Source: Pristionchus mayeri
Lineage: Eukaryota > Nematoda > Chromadorea > Rhabditida > Neodiplogasteridae
Length of the DNA stretch: 64,000 bases
Direction: 5' to 3'
Assembly (NCBI GenBank): GCA_036245805.1
Contig: BTRK01000002.1
Location: forward strand, 2,910,689 to 2,974,688
Shown here: in pieces, positions 28,850 through 39,889 of the stretch
Position numbering within the stretch: the first letter of the stretch is position 1
Layout of the letters: every line of letters begins with the position of its first letter
Program-made: the position numbers and the translations under genes
Notes under the pieces: model-generated
Told to the model about the DNA's origin: nothing
Seen by the model: only the letters and a program-made list of their open reading frames with translations
Databases searched by the model: none

Positions 28850-30766
28850 ATGTCGGTGATCATGCTTATCGATGGGGACTTCGAACTAGTCGATCGTAGT
28901 TCTCTCAAGAAAGGAAGCGTCGAGGGACTGGGCGAGAAATGTTTCTTCGAGTATCACGGTGTGAGAAAGGAGGGCATATTCTGCCAGGGAGGATTCCACA
29001 AGGCAATGGAGAAGGAAATCGGAAATTGGAGAGATGGGACAAAGACGATCGACAATCAACGGAAGAAGAAAGATCTGGTCAGCCAATTACAAAGTGAGAT
29101 TGAAATGAACGGTTCGCAGAAGCGAACGGTCATCGTCCGGGGAAAGTCAGTGGAAGTGGCAGTGAGAGAGAAGAGAGAGAAGAGGAAGAAGGAATCAGGT
29201 AGGTCATTCCTTCCATCGCAAATCGCACGCGAAATATCAGATGATGGACTAGCCGCAGTGGAGAAGAAGGCCAAGGTTGTGAAAGGTAAGTTTTCACACT
29301 CGTTTTGTGCTAGAACTGTGAATTCAGGGGGATCAGGGAGAATGAAAGGAGAGAACGAAAGGACTTCCCGATCTGCAGGAGGTTAGATTTTCGAAGATTG
29401 TTCGGTTTCCGGAGAGGTAGTATTCAGGAGATGGAACTGGTGATGATATCAGTGGTCTTTCACAGATGATGGTCCGGTTGAATAGTGGAGAATCCACAGG
29501 AGATCGGCGACCAGGTTAAATGAAATGATAATTTATCTCAATACAAAACATAGAATCGTCGAAATCTCGGAAATTGGGACGGAGTGTGGAGAGGGAATCA
29601 AACCGGAACCCGACCCCTGTGCTGGAGGACGATTCGGAGGAGGAGGAGGAGGGAGCTGCACCCGATCTATCAGGACTGAGCGGGGATGGAGCAATCTGTA
29701 AGAATTCTTTTGTTTATGATATGGAGCGTTTCATGTATGAGTGATCTACCTACATGCTGGGCGATAGCCGATTCAGGGAGAGAGATAAAGGGAGAAGTAA
29801 AACCTTTTCTTCAGTGCTCGCAGCAGTGCAGGCGATGGGGAGCACTCTCGGGAAGCACATGAAGGCGCTCGAGAAGAAATTCGACGACGGCATGAGAAAA
29901 GTCAATGCCAGAATCGACCGCCTGGAGGATCAAGCTGATGAGATCGCCGATGCTGTTGAGGGACAGCGAGCTATGGTCAGTACTGTAGCACACACTGGAA
30001 TCCAGAATAGCAGAGAATGCAAATGAATTCGTTATAGTGTCATTACTGTGTACATCTAGGTTCGTCAAGTGGCATCTGCTACTCCCTCCATAGTAGCAAA
30101 TGCTCAGAAGGCAGCGCAAGGCACGGACTCGATCAAGGATATGATGCCAGCCCCACCCAAAGGTTTTCTACTCTCATCTTATTATAAGTCAAAAACATTC
30201 TTACAGACTTCGTCTATAAGTACCTGTCGATAGAGGAGGTGGCTGTGCTGGATGAAGAGCACAAAGAACTGCTCTCCTTTGCGAACGCTCTCGATAAAAG
30301 GGTCTTCACGATCCAAGAACGCAGAATGTCGATTAAAGACAGAGATCAGTCAAAGTGGACCTGGATGAAGAATGTAAGATCACGTATAGTTATTTAGAAG
30401 TCGCTCACCGTTTACTTACCATTCTCCTTGCAGTGTCTTCTCCATCTCCGTAGATTCGGAATTGGACTGAGGGGAAAGGACGGAGAGGTGATCTGCATCG
30501 GAGCAGTGAGGAAGCGACTCAACTCGTACGCTTCACTGAGAAGAATACAGTTTGAGAAGAATGGTATTGAGATGGACGAAGTGGAGGGAGAGGGGATTGA
30601 GGAGATAGGAGGGGAGAATGGTATGGGCGAGGATGAGGAAGAGGGTCCAGAGGGAGTGGACAATGTGGCTGACGAAGGAGATCACATGGGAGGGAACATG
30701 GGAGGATACCCGGTAGAGAATCCCCCTATCCAGAGAGAGGGTAGCAGAGAATATTTGCAACTGTAA
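28850..30766 (+). CDS. Accessory protein of the giant element, 480 aa, coiled coil
   Basis: Nine plus-strand exons join in frame: 28850-29198, 29241-29285, 29328-29381, 29428-29514, 29554-29697, 29815-29975, 30060-30162, 30207-30373, 30434-30766 (1443 nt with TAA). The N-terminal ~60 residues (MLIDGDFELVDRSSLKKG ... CFFEYHGVRKEGIF) resemble a small beta domain; residues ~85-120 are highly charged (REKREKRKKES); then a Ser/acidic linker (LEDDSEEEEEG). A predicted coiled coil (KHMKALEKKFDDGMRKVNAR IDRLEDQADEI) follows, then a helical domain (YLSIEEVAVLDEEHKELLSF ... KWTWMKNCLLHLRRFGI) and an acidic Gly-rich tail. The layout faintly recalls transposon-associated DUF4806- or BEN-type proteins, but this is not secure. 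Intact frames beside the transposase suggest a second transposition-related or regulatory protein. Confidence 0.75.
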
Positions 30767-31489
30767 GCCCTACTTTCCATTATAGATGTTCCCATAGTAA
30801 GGTCGACGCTGTTAATTCTGTGAATTATGTTACTGTATCGTCTTTTTTTCCATCGTAATGGTCCCATTGTCTTCCAAGTTTCCGATAAACGTTAAATAGA
30901 TGGGATCTAATGTACACGATCGCCTAAGTTGCACAATGTGTAGTCTAACTGGAATCCGTACTTGTGTCCCCGAGGCTCAAACTAAAAAAATAGCGTAAAG
31001 AATTTACTAATTTACAAATACAATGAAATTGCCGAAGCAATAACAGTGATTTGATAACATATAATAACCTTGTTATCATACTAAACAACAAGAGAGGGAA
31101 TGGGGGCAATAAATCAGTCCAAAATAATCGGATGTTCTCCTAATCACATTGGGGGGTCACTAATTGGAGGGAGGGGAAGGGAGGGGAGGGGGATTCCTTT
31201 ATCCTCGTCGAGTGATCCGAGACTGCCTGGAACAAATATTGTTTGGATTGCATGAATTTTTCTAATGAGGGAAATTGTTAGGTAGTAGTCACAATCGTGT
31301 TCAGCTTATCACACCTTTACAATCGAATGAAAGATTGTAAGCAACCCACTCTCCCTTCCCATCTACCATGCATACCCAGGTTTCAAACTTATAATAAAGA
31401 AACAACTGGACCATTTTTATCGCAATTAGTTTCTGCTGTGTGTTTTTATGCACGTCTAAAGTAAACAAAGAAATGTGTAACGAACTAAC

Positions 31490-31559
31490 CAGTGGTGAAT
31501 CCGAATCCGCGCGTGCGCTTCGTCGTCGTGTCGTCGACTTTGATCTGCTCGCGCAGCAT
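31490..31559 (-). pseudogene. Captured RRM-like exon fragment, right arm
   Basis: Mirror copy of 26598-26667, same reading (RGFGFTT) and same uncertainty. Confidence 0.35.
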
Positions 31560-31802
31560 CTTAAAGCAATGCAATTAAGTTGATAAATTGCGAATGAGAA
31601 GTAGAAAGCGCTCCCCTTTAGAAAAAAATAATCGCATCAAGATTTTTGATTCAACAATGGACTAAATACAATACGATGTCAAGTCCCAGTAATGTTTCAC
31701 TAATTAGATTTATGTTCCAAAGAAAGTAGAACAGCAATGCGAGTAGGGTCACGCTTTAATGGAAGAAGATAAGCAACTCACCTCCATCTACTCGTTGCTC
31801 CT

Positions 31803-31901
31803 CTAGTGGTGCTTGCGGTCCTCCTCAAAGCCCACTCCGGGCACGCACTGCTCGCTCTTGTTGTGGAAGAGTGAGTGGTTTCCATCGCGCCAAGGGAAAT
31901 G
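31803..31901 (-). pseudogene. COX6A: Second copy of the COX6A last exon, right arm
   Basis: Mirror of 26256-26354; encodes the same altered PWRDGNHSLFHNKSEQ version ending in TAG. Confidence 0.75.
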
Positions 31902-32203
31902 CTGCAAACGGAGTAGGATTAATGCATAGATTAGATAAAGATTCAAACAAAATTCAGTAACTATGACTAGAAATCTCAGAAACCAAAAACTGCGCAGTAT
32001 CGTATTATTCATAAGTCTAAAGGGATATTTTCGTTCCTTCACCTGACAGTAACGAATCCAGGCATTACTATAGTGAATATAATTCAAGCAGGAGATATTT
32101 CTCAGTTAAATAATCCCAGTAAAATCGATAACTCTTGTCTACATTGTACTTTTCTTTTAATAAATTCATCTCGGGTGTCCATCAAGAGATCCCTTCTGCT
32201 CAC

Positions 32204-32998
32204 CGGGTGGAATCGTGCCGAGGAGGTTCTTGAATCGGAAGCCGCGAATGTCCAGAATCGTCTCCGAGTACCCGATTCCCTACATCGATTAATTAAATAA
32301 TTACTAATGCTGCTTTCAAATAGATTAATTCAATTCGTCTAGCTTTGTATCAACAGATGCAACAACTCTAGATATAAATAGATATAAATAGGACTGGGAT
32401 TCATCAACTATAGAGGCATAGGGGGCAATGGATGCAATCGTTCACCTCTAGATACTTCCTCAGCAGTTCCCTTCCCTGCTTCCATCCAATCGCATTCGCT
32501 GACTCCAGTGGGTAGGCGTCCACATCGATGGGCTCGTTCGGATCTGCAAGAATTTAATTTTTCAAATTAAAATAGTTAAGTATATTGCTATGATAAATTG
32601 ACTCGTACTGTTCGCATCTTACATACGGAATCGGGAAGCGTGAGCAATAAAAAGAAATGAGTTCCACATAAAATCAACAAACCGGGGGCGCCCTCCTCGT
32701 ATTTCGGCGGCTCTTCTCAGCTGTTCGTCAGGTGGTAGTTTTTGTTTCTGAAATAACCGAAGATGACTGAGCTGATAAATTTGTCTTCAACAATAATCCG
32801 GGATTAGTTCACTGTAACGAGAGAAAAATATAGTTCTAATTTTCAGAAAAGAAAAGACGAATATGGATATGAACTAACAACGAAATGTGTGCAGGAAATG
32901 GATGAGACACGGCATACCTCTCCTGCTTGGGGCAGTACTCGAGCATTTTGATTCTCCTCACGAGGTCTGCCTTCAGATTCTCATGTCGCTCGCCGGGC
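32204..32998 (-). pseudogene. Captured host exons of an unidentified gene, right arm
   Basis: Mirror of 25159-25953 with the same four exon-like blocks, splice sites and in-frame TGA. Confidence 0.5.
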
Positions 32999-33209
32999 CT
33001 GTAAGGGGAAGAACATAACAATATAATTTCCTTGGCCGAAATTTAAACGAAAAAAAATATTCATGTGGTGCTATCTAAAAACGTGGGGACCATCACTGTG
33101 CGTAGTCACACTAAAACAATCAGCAAGAATACAATAAATTCAATACGTAGATCAGCAATACGAGTATGGAAGAAGATAAGCAACTCACCTTCATCTACTC
33201 GTTGCTCCT

Positions 33210-33781
33210 CTAGTGGTGCTTGCGGTCCTCCTCAAAGCCCACTCCGGGCACGTACTGCTCGCTCTTGTTGTGGAAGAGGGAGTGGTTGCCATCGCCCCAA
33301 GGGAAAGGCTGTAAACGGAGTAGGATTAATGTATAGATTGGTGACCGAATCAAACAAAATTCGGTAACTATGACTATGGTTACTTGCGAGTTCTCTCTCT
33401 ATCAAAAACGCATATTTACAGACACTAGTAAAAGAAGGGCGTTTCAAGTTCTCTCATAAAAATAAGGTTACAAAAGTGCATCATGGTTACTCGAAAGTGA
33501 GCAAACCGCACAAATTTAAATAAATAAATGAAAAATAACCTTGTTGCGCACGTTGAGGTAGGGCTAGCTGACGTCTCCCGTGCTTCGCGTGGTCCTGGAA
33601 AAGAGGAATATAAATACGTTGCTTGACCAGGGATAGAATGAACTAATATTGTAACGTAAAGGAGGCGTACCTTTCTCCAGGTGGTGATGGTGATTTCGGC
33701 GGGCGCGAGCTGCCCGGAGGATGCGCGCGACTGCTGGGTGGCGCGAACAGCGAGGCGAAGGAATCCGAGAGTGCGGTTCAT
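33210..33781 (-). pseudogene. COX6A: Captured COX6A gene fragment, right arm
   Basis: Mirror of 24376-24947 with the same missing membrane exon and the same frameshift, so the damage predates formation or homogenisation of the two arms. Confidence 0.8.
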
Positions 33782-34536
33782 CCTAGAATATTTAAATTTA
33801 AACAACACGAAAATCGAACAATAAGGGGAAAACAACTTGGCGAAAAGCAAGCAAACCACGCGAGAAAAGTGGCCTCAAAAACATACTATAAATCGATTTT
33901 CCCATAGTCAAAGTGTGAATATCGACTAAACACGAACACGGCGCATGCTAAATAAGAGTAGTGGGTAGTGAAACGTGCATGGGCGTCCAATACATGAGCA
34001 CAAAAACAGAGCAATTGCAATTAAACAATGAAGTTAGCTTAATGACGCGGTTTTTGAAAGCGAACAGGGCATTGAACAGAGGCGGATACTCTGGTGGTGA
34101 TATGAGGACATGGAATTGCAGCAAATAATCAATAGAAAGCAGTGAATTATTGATTAGAAACTCCGAAAAAAGTGAATGCGGGAATAGGCAAAGATAAAAG
34201 AGAACAACTCACGAAAGACCAGTGAGTACCGTAACCTGCTCTGTAGTAAACTTTTAGCGATCGCAAAATGCCAATTATAGGATTTTTTTGCTGAAATCGC
34301 TCAAATAATAAATTAATGAATAATTTCTCTTCTTTTTTCACACAAATCGATTAAAAATAAAGTATTGAAGCTCCGCACACAAATACAGCCATCAGTTCAT
34401 CCATTTTAATATAGAATTTCGAAAATGGAAAAACATGGAAAAAAATGCTCCACTATGGAACATTATGGAACATGTTTCTTCAATGTGGACTCGGTGCACG
34501 ATACGAAGTAATTGGGATCTAAAAATTTCATGGTTA

Positions 34537-34715
34537 GTGGACTCACAATGGCTAATCTGTGGACTCACAATGGCTAATCTGTGGACTCACAATGGCTAAA
34601 CTGTGTACTCACAATGGCTAATCTGTGGACTCACAATTGCTAATCTGTGGACTCACAATGACTAATCTGTGGACTCACAATGACTACTATGTGGACTCAC
34701 AATGACTACTATGTG
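34537..34715 (+). repeat. 22-bp minisatellite, about 8 copies
   Basis: Unit GTGGACTCACAATGGCTAATCT repeated in tandem with point changes (GGCTAA/GACTAA/GACTAC, GTGTACTC). It begins 34 bp outside the right end of the giant element and ends just before a mariner-like element. Confidence 0.9.
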
Positions 34716-34743
34716 TAGAGACCACAAGTGTTCTGCCAAAATA

Positions 34744-36012
34744 TTAGGTTGGTCCGTCTTTTCCCTTTTGGGGTGTACAATTCGATTTCACCTAAAATTG
34801 TTCCAGTAAAAGAGAATTTCCTGACTCCAAGGCATTATGTAAGGGTACGCTCGAACTTCATTGTTTTGTCATATATTAGAATTGCATCATGGCTTTAGAG
34901 TTTCCGACAAAATGACGTTTGATTCCAAATAAAATTTCGTTGATATTTTCCATTTTGTTTGATCAGCTAGCATTCAGAGGAGAAAAGTTGCTGTACCACT
35001 TCTTATGCATGAATGGAAAGCCCGTTAGTTCCTCTTTCTAAAAATGTGTAGGAACATGTGCTTACTTTCCGACATTCCGAAATACAAGCATGGAAATTCA
35101 TACATGAGCGATGCAAAGCTGCTCCATCGATCGGAACTCCTGATCCAAGGATCAAAGATCTTGGCTTCTATGTAGGGGCGCTACACTCAATCACTGTTGT
35201 GGCACACTATTATAAAAATATTTAAGTGCATGCCTCGTTCATCTTTCAATGCAACACTATTTTGAAAAACATCTTCAAACGGCAAAAATAGTCAAAAATT
35301 CAATTTTTGGAGTATTTGAATAGGTCCAATCCCCTGACGAACGAGGCATTCCCGAATTTTGCCCTTTTAATATATGATAGATGAAAGGTTGCTTGAACTT
35401 TTAACCTCAAAATGCTGAATCATCTATCGATGCTGAAAACAAAGATGCTTCGAAAATTGGCGTTTCGATAACCAAATATTCGTATTGTAATATTGAGTTG
35501 TGTAAATTTTGAAAGGACTATTGCTATGTGCACCAAAACGTGAATTTAAACTCAATATAGATGCAACTTCGTGGATGTATAGAAATAGGTTGCATGTGAA
35601 TGTTGGTTCGAACATATCGTGGATTAAACGCACTATCGTTATGTTAAGCAGCACTGAACTTTTGAAAGTAGCACCAGTTTGACCCCATCCTTCACGGGAT
35701 GTTGAGGTTCAATAGTGTTTTGAAAACTACGAATACCACGCTATACAATAATGGTATGACTGTAGCCAAATGTCAGATTTCGTTAGAGCACAAGTCGAAA
35801 AAAAGTAACTCTACTTTTTTCACGTCGGTGCATTTGGCTTTCCCTTATGGTAGCAATACTGACAATATAGGCTTGACCCAATGTGCGTTAAAGAGAGTGT
35901 CGATCCACTCACTGAATGCATCGAACCACATGAGAATCGGTTGGAAGTAAGGGCTGGCAAATCCAAAAATATTTAATTCTGGAAAAGGGAAAAGACTTAT
36001 GGACCAACCTGA
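34744..36012. mobile_element. Decayed mariner-like element, 1269 bp
   Basis: Termini TTAGGTTGGTCCGTCTTTTC and the near complement ending GACTTATGGACCAACCTGA are bounded by TA on both sides. TTAGGTTGGTCC is the classic mariner terminus, and the length is typical. The interior has no intact transposase; a plus-strand 83-codon frame at 35699-35950 ends 62 bp before the 3' terminus. That tail resembles the one in the second element (41011-41271), so both belong to one family. Confidence 0.75.
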
Positions 36013-36259
36013 TAGTCACATTACTCTGTTTATGTGCCTAATGTGTCTCCATGGACATGAATAACATCATGCTTTTTGAATTTGTGCGATATCTCAGATT
36101 TGAAGCGAAATATTTTCCAAAAACCTAGCGCTCTTACTCTTTGCGCAGATTGCTTAAAATCGGGATAGCGGGTAGAATGCGACAAGCAATAAAACGTTGT
36201 AGTTCTCGTTAACGAGCAACACCAACTATCTGTTTGGTGTAGTGGTAGAGCCTTTAGAT

Positions 36260-36403
36260 GTGTCAATACATGCAAACTACAGCTGTGATGCTTATGAGAC
36301 ATTGCCATTTTTTCACATTTTCTTGATTTTCACTTGGAAGGAAATAACTGAGAAGTGAACGTGCCTATAATGAAGTTTCCATAGAAGTTTTCTAAATGTG
36401 CTA
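36260..36403 (+). repeat. Satellite sequence left of the second mariner-like insertion
   Basis: 36260-36372 matches the 170-bp satellite in direct orientation (GTGTCAATACATGCAAACTA ...). From about 36375 to 36403 the sequence is the reverse complement of the satellite (AGAAGTTTTCTAAATGTGCT). The inverted unit continues beyond the insertion at 41342. Confidence 0.8.
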
Positions 36404-36923
36404 TTAGGTTGGAACATAAGTTCTGTCCGATTTCGTGAACGACATTTGAGCTCGCGTAAAATTCTCATCTCAAATCGCATTGAGCTAACTCAGTAGCGTT
36501 ATTAGGACTTGAACAGACTTGAACATTCCATACATATGTTCAGATCAAATAAGTGACTCAGGGTATACGAGAAATTGATGATTGTCATCAAACCAAGTTT
36601 GTTTTTCCAAAAGTGTTTGGATCACTATTTTGCAGAAGAGAAAAATCGTGGGGCAACTTCACATATATTATTGAGAAGGCCATGTCTAGTACTTTCTAAG
36701 CCTAGGTTGAATGGTGGGGTTGATCCACCCCCTCCCCGAATTACATGAGGAACTAAGAGTAAGATGGAGTGATGGAGCTGTTCAATCGATTAGTATTCCT
36801 GCCCCGATAATCAAGCTGACAGTTCTTAGAATATGGGCGATATAGTGCACTACTATTGCATCAAGATCTCTCAAGAAGATCTCTCTGAGATCTCTCTCAG
36901 ATCTCTCCCGTGATCTCTCAAGT

Positions 36924-38143
36924 GTGCTCGATGTGGAAATAGTTGGAAAGTTCAAGTTTACTTCTGATCATCGTTTGGTGATGGCAAAGATCCGGCTTGA
37001 TTCGTCAATCCGGTTTTTCCCTCGGAAAGCGAAAAATCCAACTGAATTTTCTAAGCAACTGTTCACAACCGCAATTTATACAGTAATCTCCAAAGAGTTC
37101 AATGGTTACGATCGATTGCGAAATACTCTCATAGCAACAGCCGGCCAATGTATGATCCCCAAACCACGCAATGAACGATTTTCCAATAGAACGAAACAGC
37201 TGTTTGATGAAAGAAGGAGGCTGAAGTACACCCCAAATACGCCTCTTAACAGAATCAACTTTTCACTCACGGGAAAGGCCCTTCGTTTCTCCATCAAGGA
37301 CGACTTATACCGCGGACACGTGGAGACTGTGCGGAGAGCCGTGTATTATGGGAAGAGTACCAAGAGAGCTTTTCAAGCCTCTCAAATAGGCAAGACTCAA
37401 CTCAGCCAGTTGGAGAAGAATGACGGTACTGTCGCCAAGAACAAATCGGAGATTCACTCACTTGTCAAATCATTCTACAATGAGTTGTATAAACGCACGA
37501 TAAGGCCAAAAAGGAGACATTTCCGATGTAATGATCAGTTCTTACCATTCTTAGAAAGTGAAATCAAAAGAGGAATCGTGCAGTTGAAGAATGACAAAGC
37601 ACCCGGACCTGATCGAATTAAAGCAGAGATGTTGAAATGCGGAATGGAATTGCTTACGCGTCCCATCACAGATCTATTCAACAAGTGGATATTAGAAGAG
37701 TGTGTTCCCAACGAATTGTCCGACGCAACAATATATCTGATATTCAAAAAAGGAAACGTCTTGGACATTTAGAACTATCGCCCGATTTCGTTGTTGAACA
37801 TAATCTACAAGTTATTCACTTCAGTAATCGACTCACGAATTGCGAATCAACTTTCCGACAATCAGACCAGAGAGCAAGCGGGATTTCGAAGGAATTTCTC
37901 TACTACGGACCATATTTTCACTCTAACAGAATTACTCCAAAAATCAGAGGAATATCGTTTCCCCGTATATCTCGTGTTTATTGACTACAAAAAAGCGTTT
38001 GATAGCGTCGAATTTGACAAAGTGTGGGAAGCTATTTCAAATCACGGTATTCATCCCAAAATAATCAATACCCTGCGATTCATATACAATCAATCAATCA
38101 ATCAATTTATCTTATCAGGCGGAAACGCTCAGAAGATAATAGG
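36924..38143 (+). pseudogene. RTE-like LINE reverse transcriptase, 5' part (interrupted)
   Basis: The reading frame begins near the end of the AP endonuclease (SDHRLVMAKIRL). It proceeds through KNDKAPGPDRIKAEML (RT motif 0/1) and NYRPISLLNIIYKLF, REQAGFRRNFSTTDHIFTL, and YLVFIDYKKAFDSVEF, which carries the first catalytic aspartate region. An in-frame TAG at 37770-37772 splits LDI from NYRPISLL. The frame then ends where a second LINE is inserted on the opposite strand; the YADD box and motifs C-E are absent from both flanking parts. The 5' portion with most of the endonuclease is also missing. Confidence 0.8.
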
Positions 38144-39889
38144 TCGGTAGTCTTCATAAGTTGCACTCCACCAATGGCTGCCAATAGCTCGGGATAGGTC
38201 GTCTCTCCATCGCGCGTGAGGCTTTCCGGGGGGACGAGTCCTATTGAATGGAGTCCATACAGTTGTCGCACGGCTCCACCGTTCCACTCCCATTCTTCTG
38301 ATCTTGAGGGCCCAGCGCGCTTTTCGTTTCAATCCTTCCTCATTCCAGTCTCTCAGCTTGGTAATCCCTCTCACGCGGTCATTCCTCCATCTGTCCCTCA
38401 GCGTGACTCCAAGCATCTTTCTTTCCATCTTCCTCTGGGTGACTCTCAGCCTCTCCTTCTCGTTAGATCTCAGAGCCCATACTTCACACCCATAGAGAAC
38501 TGTAGCCGTGATGCAGCTCTCGAAGACTCTCCTCCTGATCTTGATGGACAGAATTCGAGAAGATAGGAGGTGCGAGAGCTTACTCCAGGCCAGCCACCCT
38601 AATCGAATCCGGTGTTCTATTTCGTCGGAATGATCCAAGGGAAGAGCTCTTCTTCCTCCGAGATAGGTGGCGCTATCGACGAATTCGAATCGCAGATTGC
38701 CGATGATTATTGGATTGCGGGTAGAGGTGCAGGAGGTGAGGAGGTTGGTCTTGCTTGCATTCACTTCGAGACCAACTCGGCTGCACGCGTCCATCAGCTT
38801 CTTCAGCATTCGTTCCAGCTCGGGTCGAGATTTGGCAACGAGAGCCACGTCATCGGCATACTCCAAGTGGCAAAGGTTCCTTCCGTCGATTCTAATTCCA
38901 TCTGACTCCCAGTCAATGTTGTCCATGGCTGATCGTAGCACTGCGTTGAAGAGACGAGGGGAGAGGGTATCCCCTTGGCGGACTCCTCGACGCACAGTCA
39001 CAGGAACGAGCTCCTCATTAACTCGAATGAGTGTACAGGAGGACTCGTAGAGACGGAGCAACACGTGGACGAGGGAGGGATGGGCTCCGAACGAGAAGAG
39101 GGCTTGCCAGCAGGCATTCCACTCCACACAGTCGAACGCCTTCTCGAAGTCGACGAACGCCAAGTAGATTGGGATACCGTACTCGGAGGTTCTTTCAGCG
39201 ACCTGCTTGATGGCATGCAGGTTGTCGAGAGTACTGTAGCCGCGCCGGAAGCCGGTTTGGGTCGAGGACTCTGTTTCTTCAAGCACAGTTTCGAGTCTCT
39301 GAAGAATGACTTTGGTCATTGTCTTCAGGGAAACGGTGAGGAGGGAGATGGGACGGAAGTTCCCAATGTTGGTAGGGTCTCCTTTCTTGTGCAGAAGAGT
39401 GACAATTGCTTCGGTCAGGTCGCTTGGAACAGCCTCTCCATCTACCAGATAGTTGAGTAGATCAGCGATAACGGGAGCAAGGTGGTTTCGAGAGTGGTAT
39501 AGCATATCAGGGAGAATGCCATCCGAACCGGGTGAGTGACCACACTTGAGTTGGGACATCGCTTTGCTGACCTCATCGGGTAGGAAGGGAGGAAGGGGAT
39601 CCAGAGGCTGAGGAGGGACTGGGAGTGGACACGGAACTGCAGGGGTGTAGAGACCGTCAAAGAAGCTCTGGACCACTGTCTTGGTAGCTGCTTGAGAGAG
39701 AGCACCAGTTACAGGGTCGGGAACTAGAAGGCGCTTCTTTGAGGTTTGCAGACTCAGCATGCTCTTCACGATGCTCCTTCCCATGGTTGCTGCTTGCCGT
39801 GCTTGCGCCTCCTTTCGCTTCCTGATGTCATCGACGAAACTCGTCCGGGCAGCTTTGCAGGCAGCTGAGTAGGCGACAGCTTGCCTCAA
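38129..39889 (-). CDS. LINE (RTE/Jockey-like) reverse transcriptase, 586-codon open frame, 5'-truncated
   Basis: A continuous minus-strand frame carries all RT motifs: CGHSPGSDGILPDML, NFRPISLLTVSLKTM, TQTGFRRGYSTLDNLH, YLAFVDFEKAFDCVEW, RRGVRQGDTLSPRLFNAV, LEYADDVALVAKS (catalytic YADD) and SKTNLLTSC with TYLGG. The C-terminal part (VLYGCEVWALRSNEKERL ... RPPGKPHARWRDDLSRAIG) is typical of RTE-like elements in nematodes. No ATG exists at the upstream end; the frame simply opens at the junction with the older LINE near 39890, so the copy is 5'-truncated and lacks its endonuclease. Absence of stops shows it is much younger than the LINE it interrupts. It would not be mobile alone. Confidence 0.85.
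   Translation of the reverse strand: MRQAVAYSAACKAARTSFVDDIRKRKEAQARQAATMGRSIVKSMLSLQTSKKRLLVPDPVTGALSQAATKTVVQSFFDGLYTPAVPCPLPVPPQPLDPLPPFLPDEVSKAMSQLKCGHSPGSDGILPDMLYHSRNHLAPVIADLLNYLVDGEAVPSDLTEAIVTLLHKKGDPTNIGNFRPISLLTVSLKTMTKVILQRLETVLEETESSTQTGFRRGYSTLDNLHAIKQVAERTSEYGIPIYLAFVDFEKAFDCVEWNACWQALFSFGAHPSLVHVLLRLYESSCTLIRVNEELVPVTVRRGVRQGDTLSPRLFNAVLRSAMDNIDWESDGIRIDGRNLCHLEYADDVALVAKSRPELERMLKKLMDACSRVGLEVNASKTNLLTSCTSTRNPIIIGNLRFEFVDSATYLGGRRALPLDHSDEIEHRIRLGWLAWSKLSHLLSSRILSIKIRRRVFESCITATVLYGCEVWALRSNEKERLRVTQRKMERKMLGVTLRDRWRNDRVRGITKLRDWNEEGLKRKARWALKIRRMGVERWSRATTVWTPFNRTRPPGKPHARWRDDLSRAIGSHWWSATYEDYRPIIF

Larger units (their letters stand above)
30907..34501 (-). repeat. Right terminal inverted repeat of the giant element
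   Basis: Reverse complement of 23656-27254, carrying the same captured exon fragments on the minus strand. Differences seen include a base change in the TTCCAT-rich end (34450 region), altered T/A runs near 30985 and a small change near 31060. High identity implies recent origin or gene conversion between the arms. Confidence 0.85.
23654..34503. mobile_element. Giant Tc1-like transposon with 3.6-kb terminal inverted repeats
   Basis: Inverted-repeat identity begins exactly after TA at 23654-23655 and ends exactly before TA at 34502-34503, the expected Tc1/mariner target duplication. The termini read TCGTGCACCGAGTCC and its complement. The arms (23656-27254 and 30907-34501) are nearly identical: mirrored coordinates sum to 58157 at the ends and throughout the checked parts, drifting by 4 only near a poly-T run at 27165. 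The 3.65-kb unique centre holds a DD34E transposase and a second gene in divergent orientation, both with continuous reading frames. The arms carry host exon fragments (COX6A and others). Element size of 10.85 kb is several times that of usual Tc1 elements. Confidence 0.85.

Noticed and set aside
23654..34503. Simple inverted duplication of a host locus instead of a transposon
   Set aside because: Identity stops exactly at TA on both sides and the centre encodes a Tc1-type transposase, which a host duplication would not explain. Assembly artefact remains possible and is noted as a check.
36225..36250. tRNA-like GGTGTAGTGGTAGAGCC next to the satellite
   Set aside because: Looks like a tRNA D-arm, but there is no anticodon arm, T-arm or B box downstream; satellite sequence begins instead.
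38216..39460. Plus-strand ORFs of 83-161 codons opposite the younger LINE
   Set aside because: Shadow frames of the 586-codon reverse transcriptase on the minus strand.
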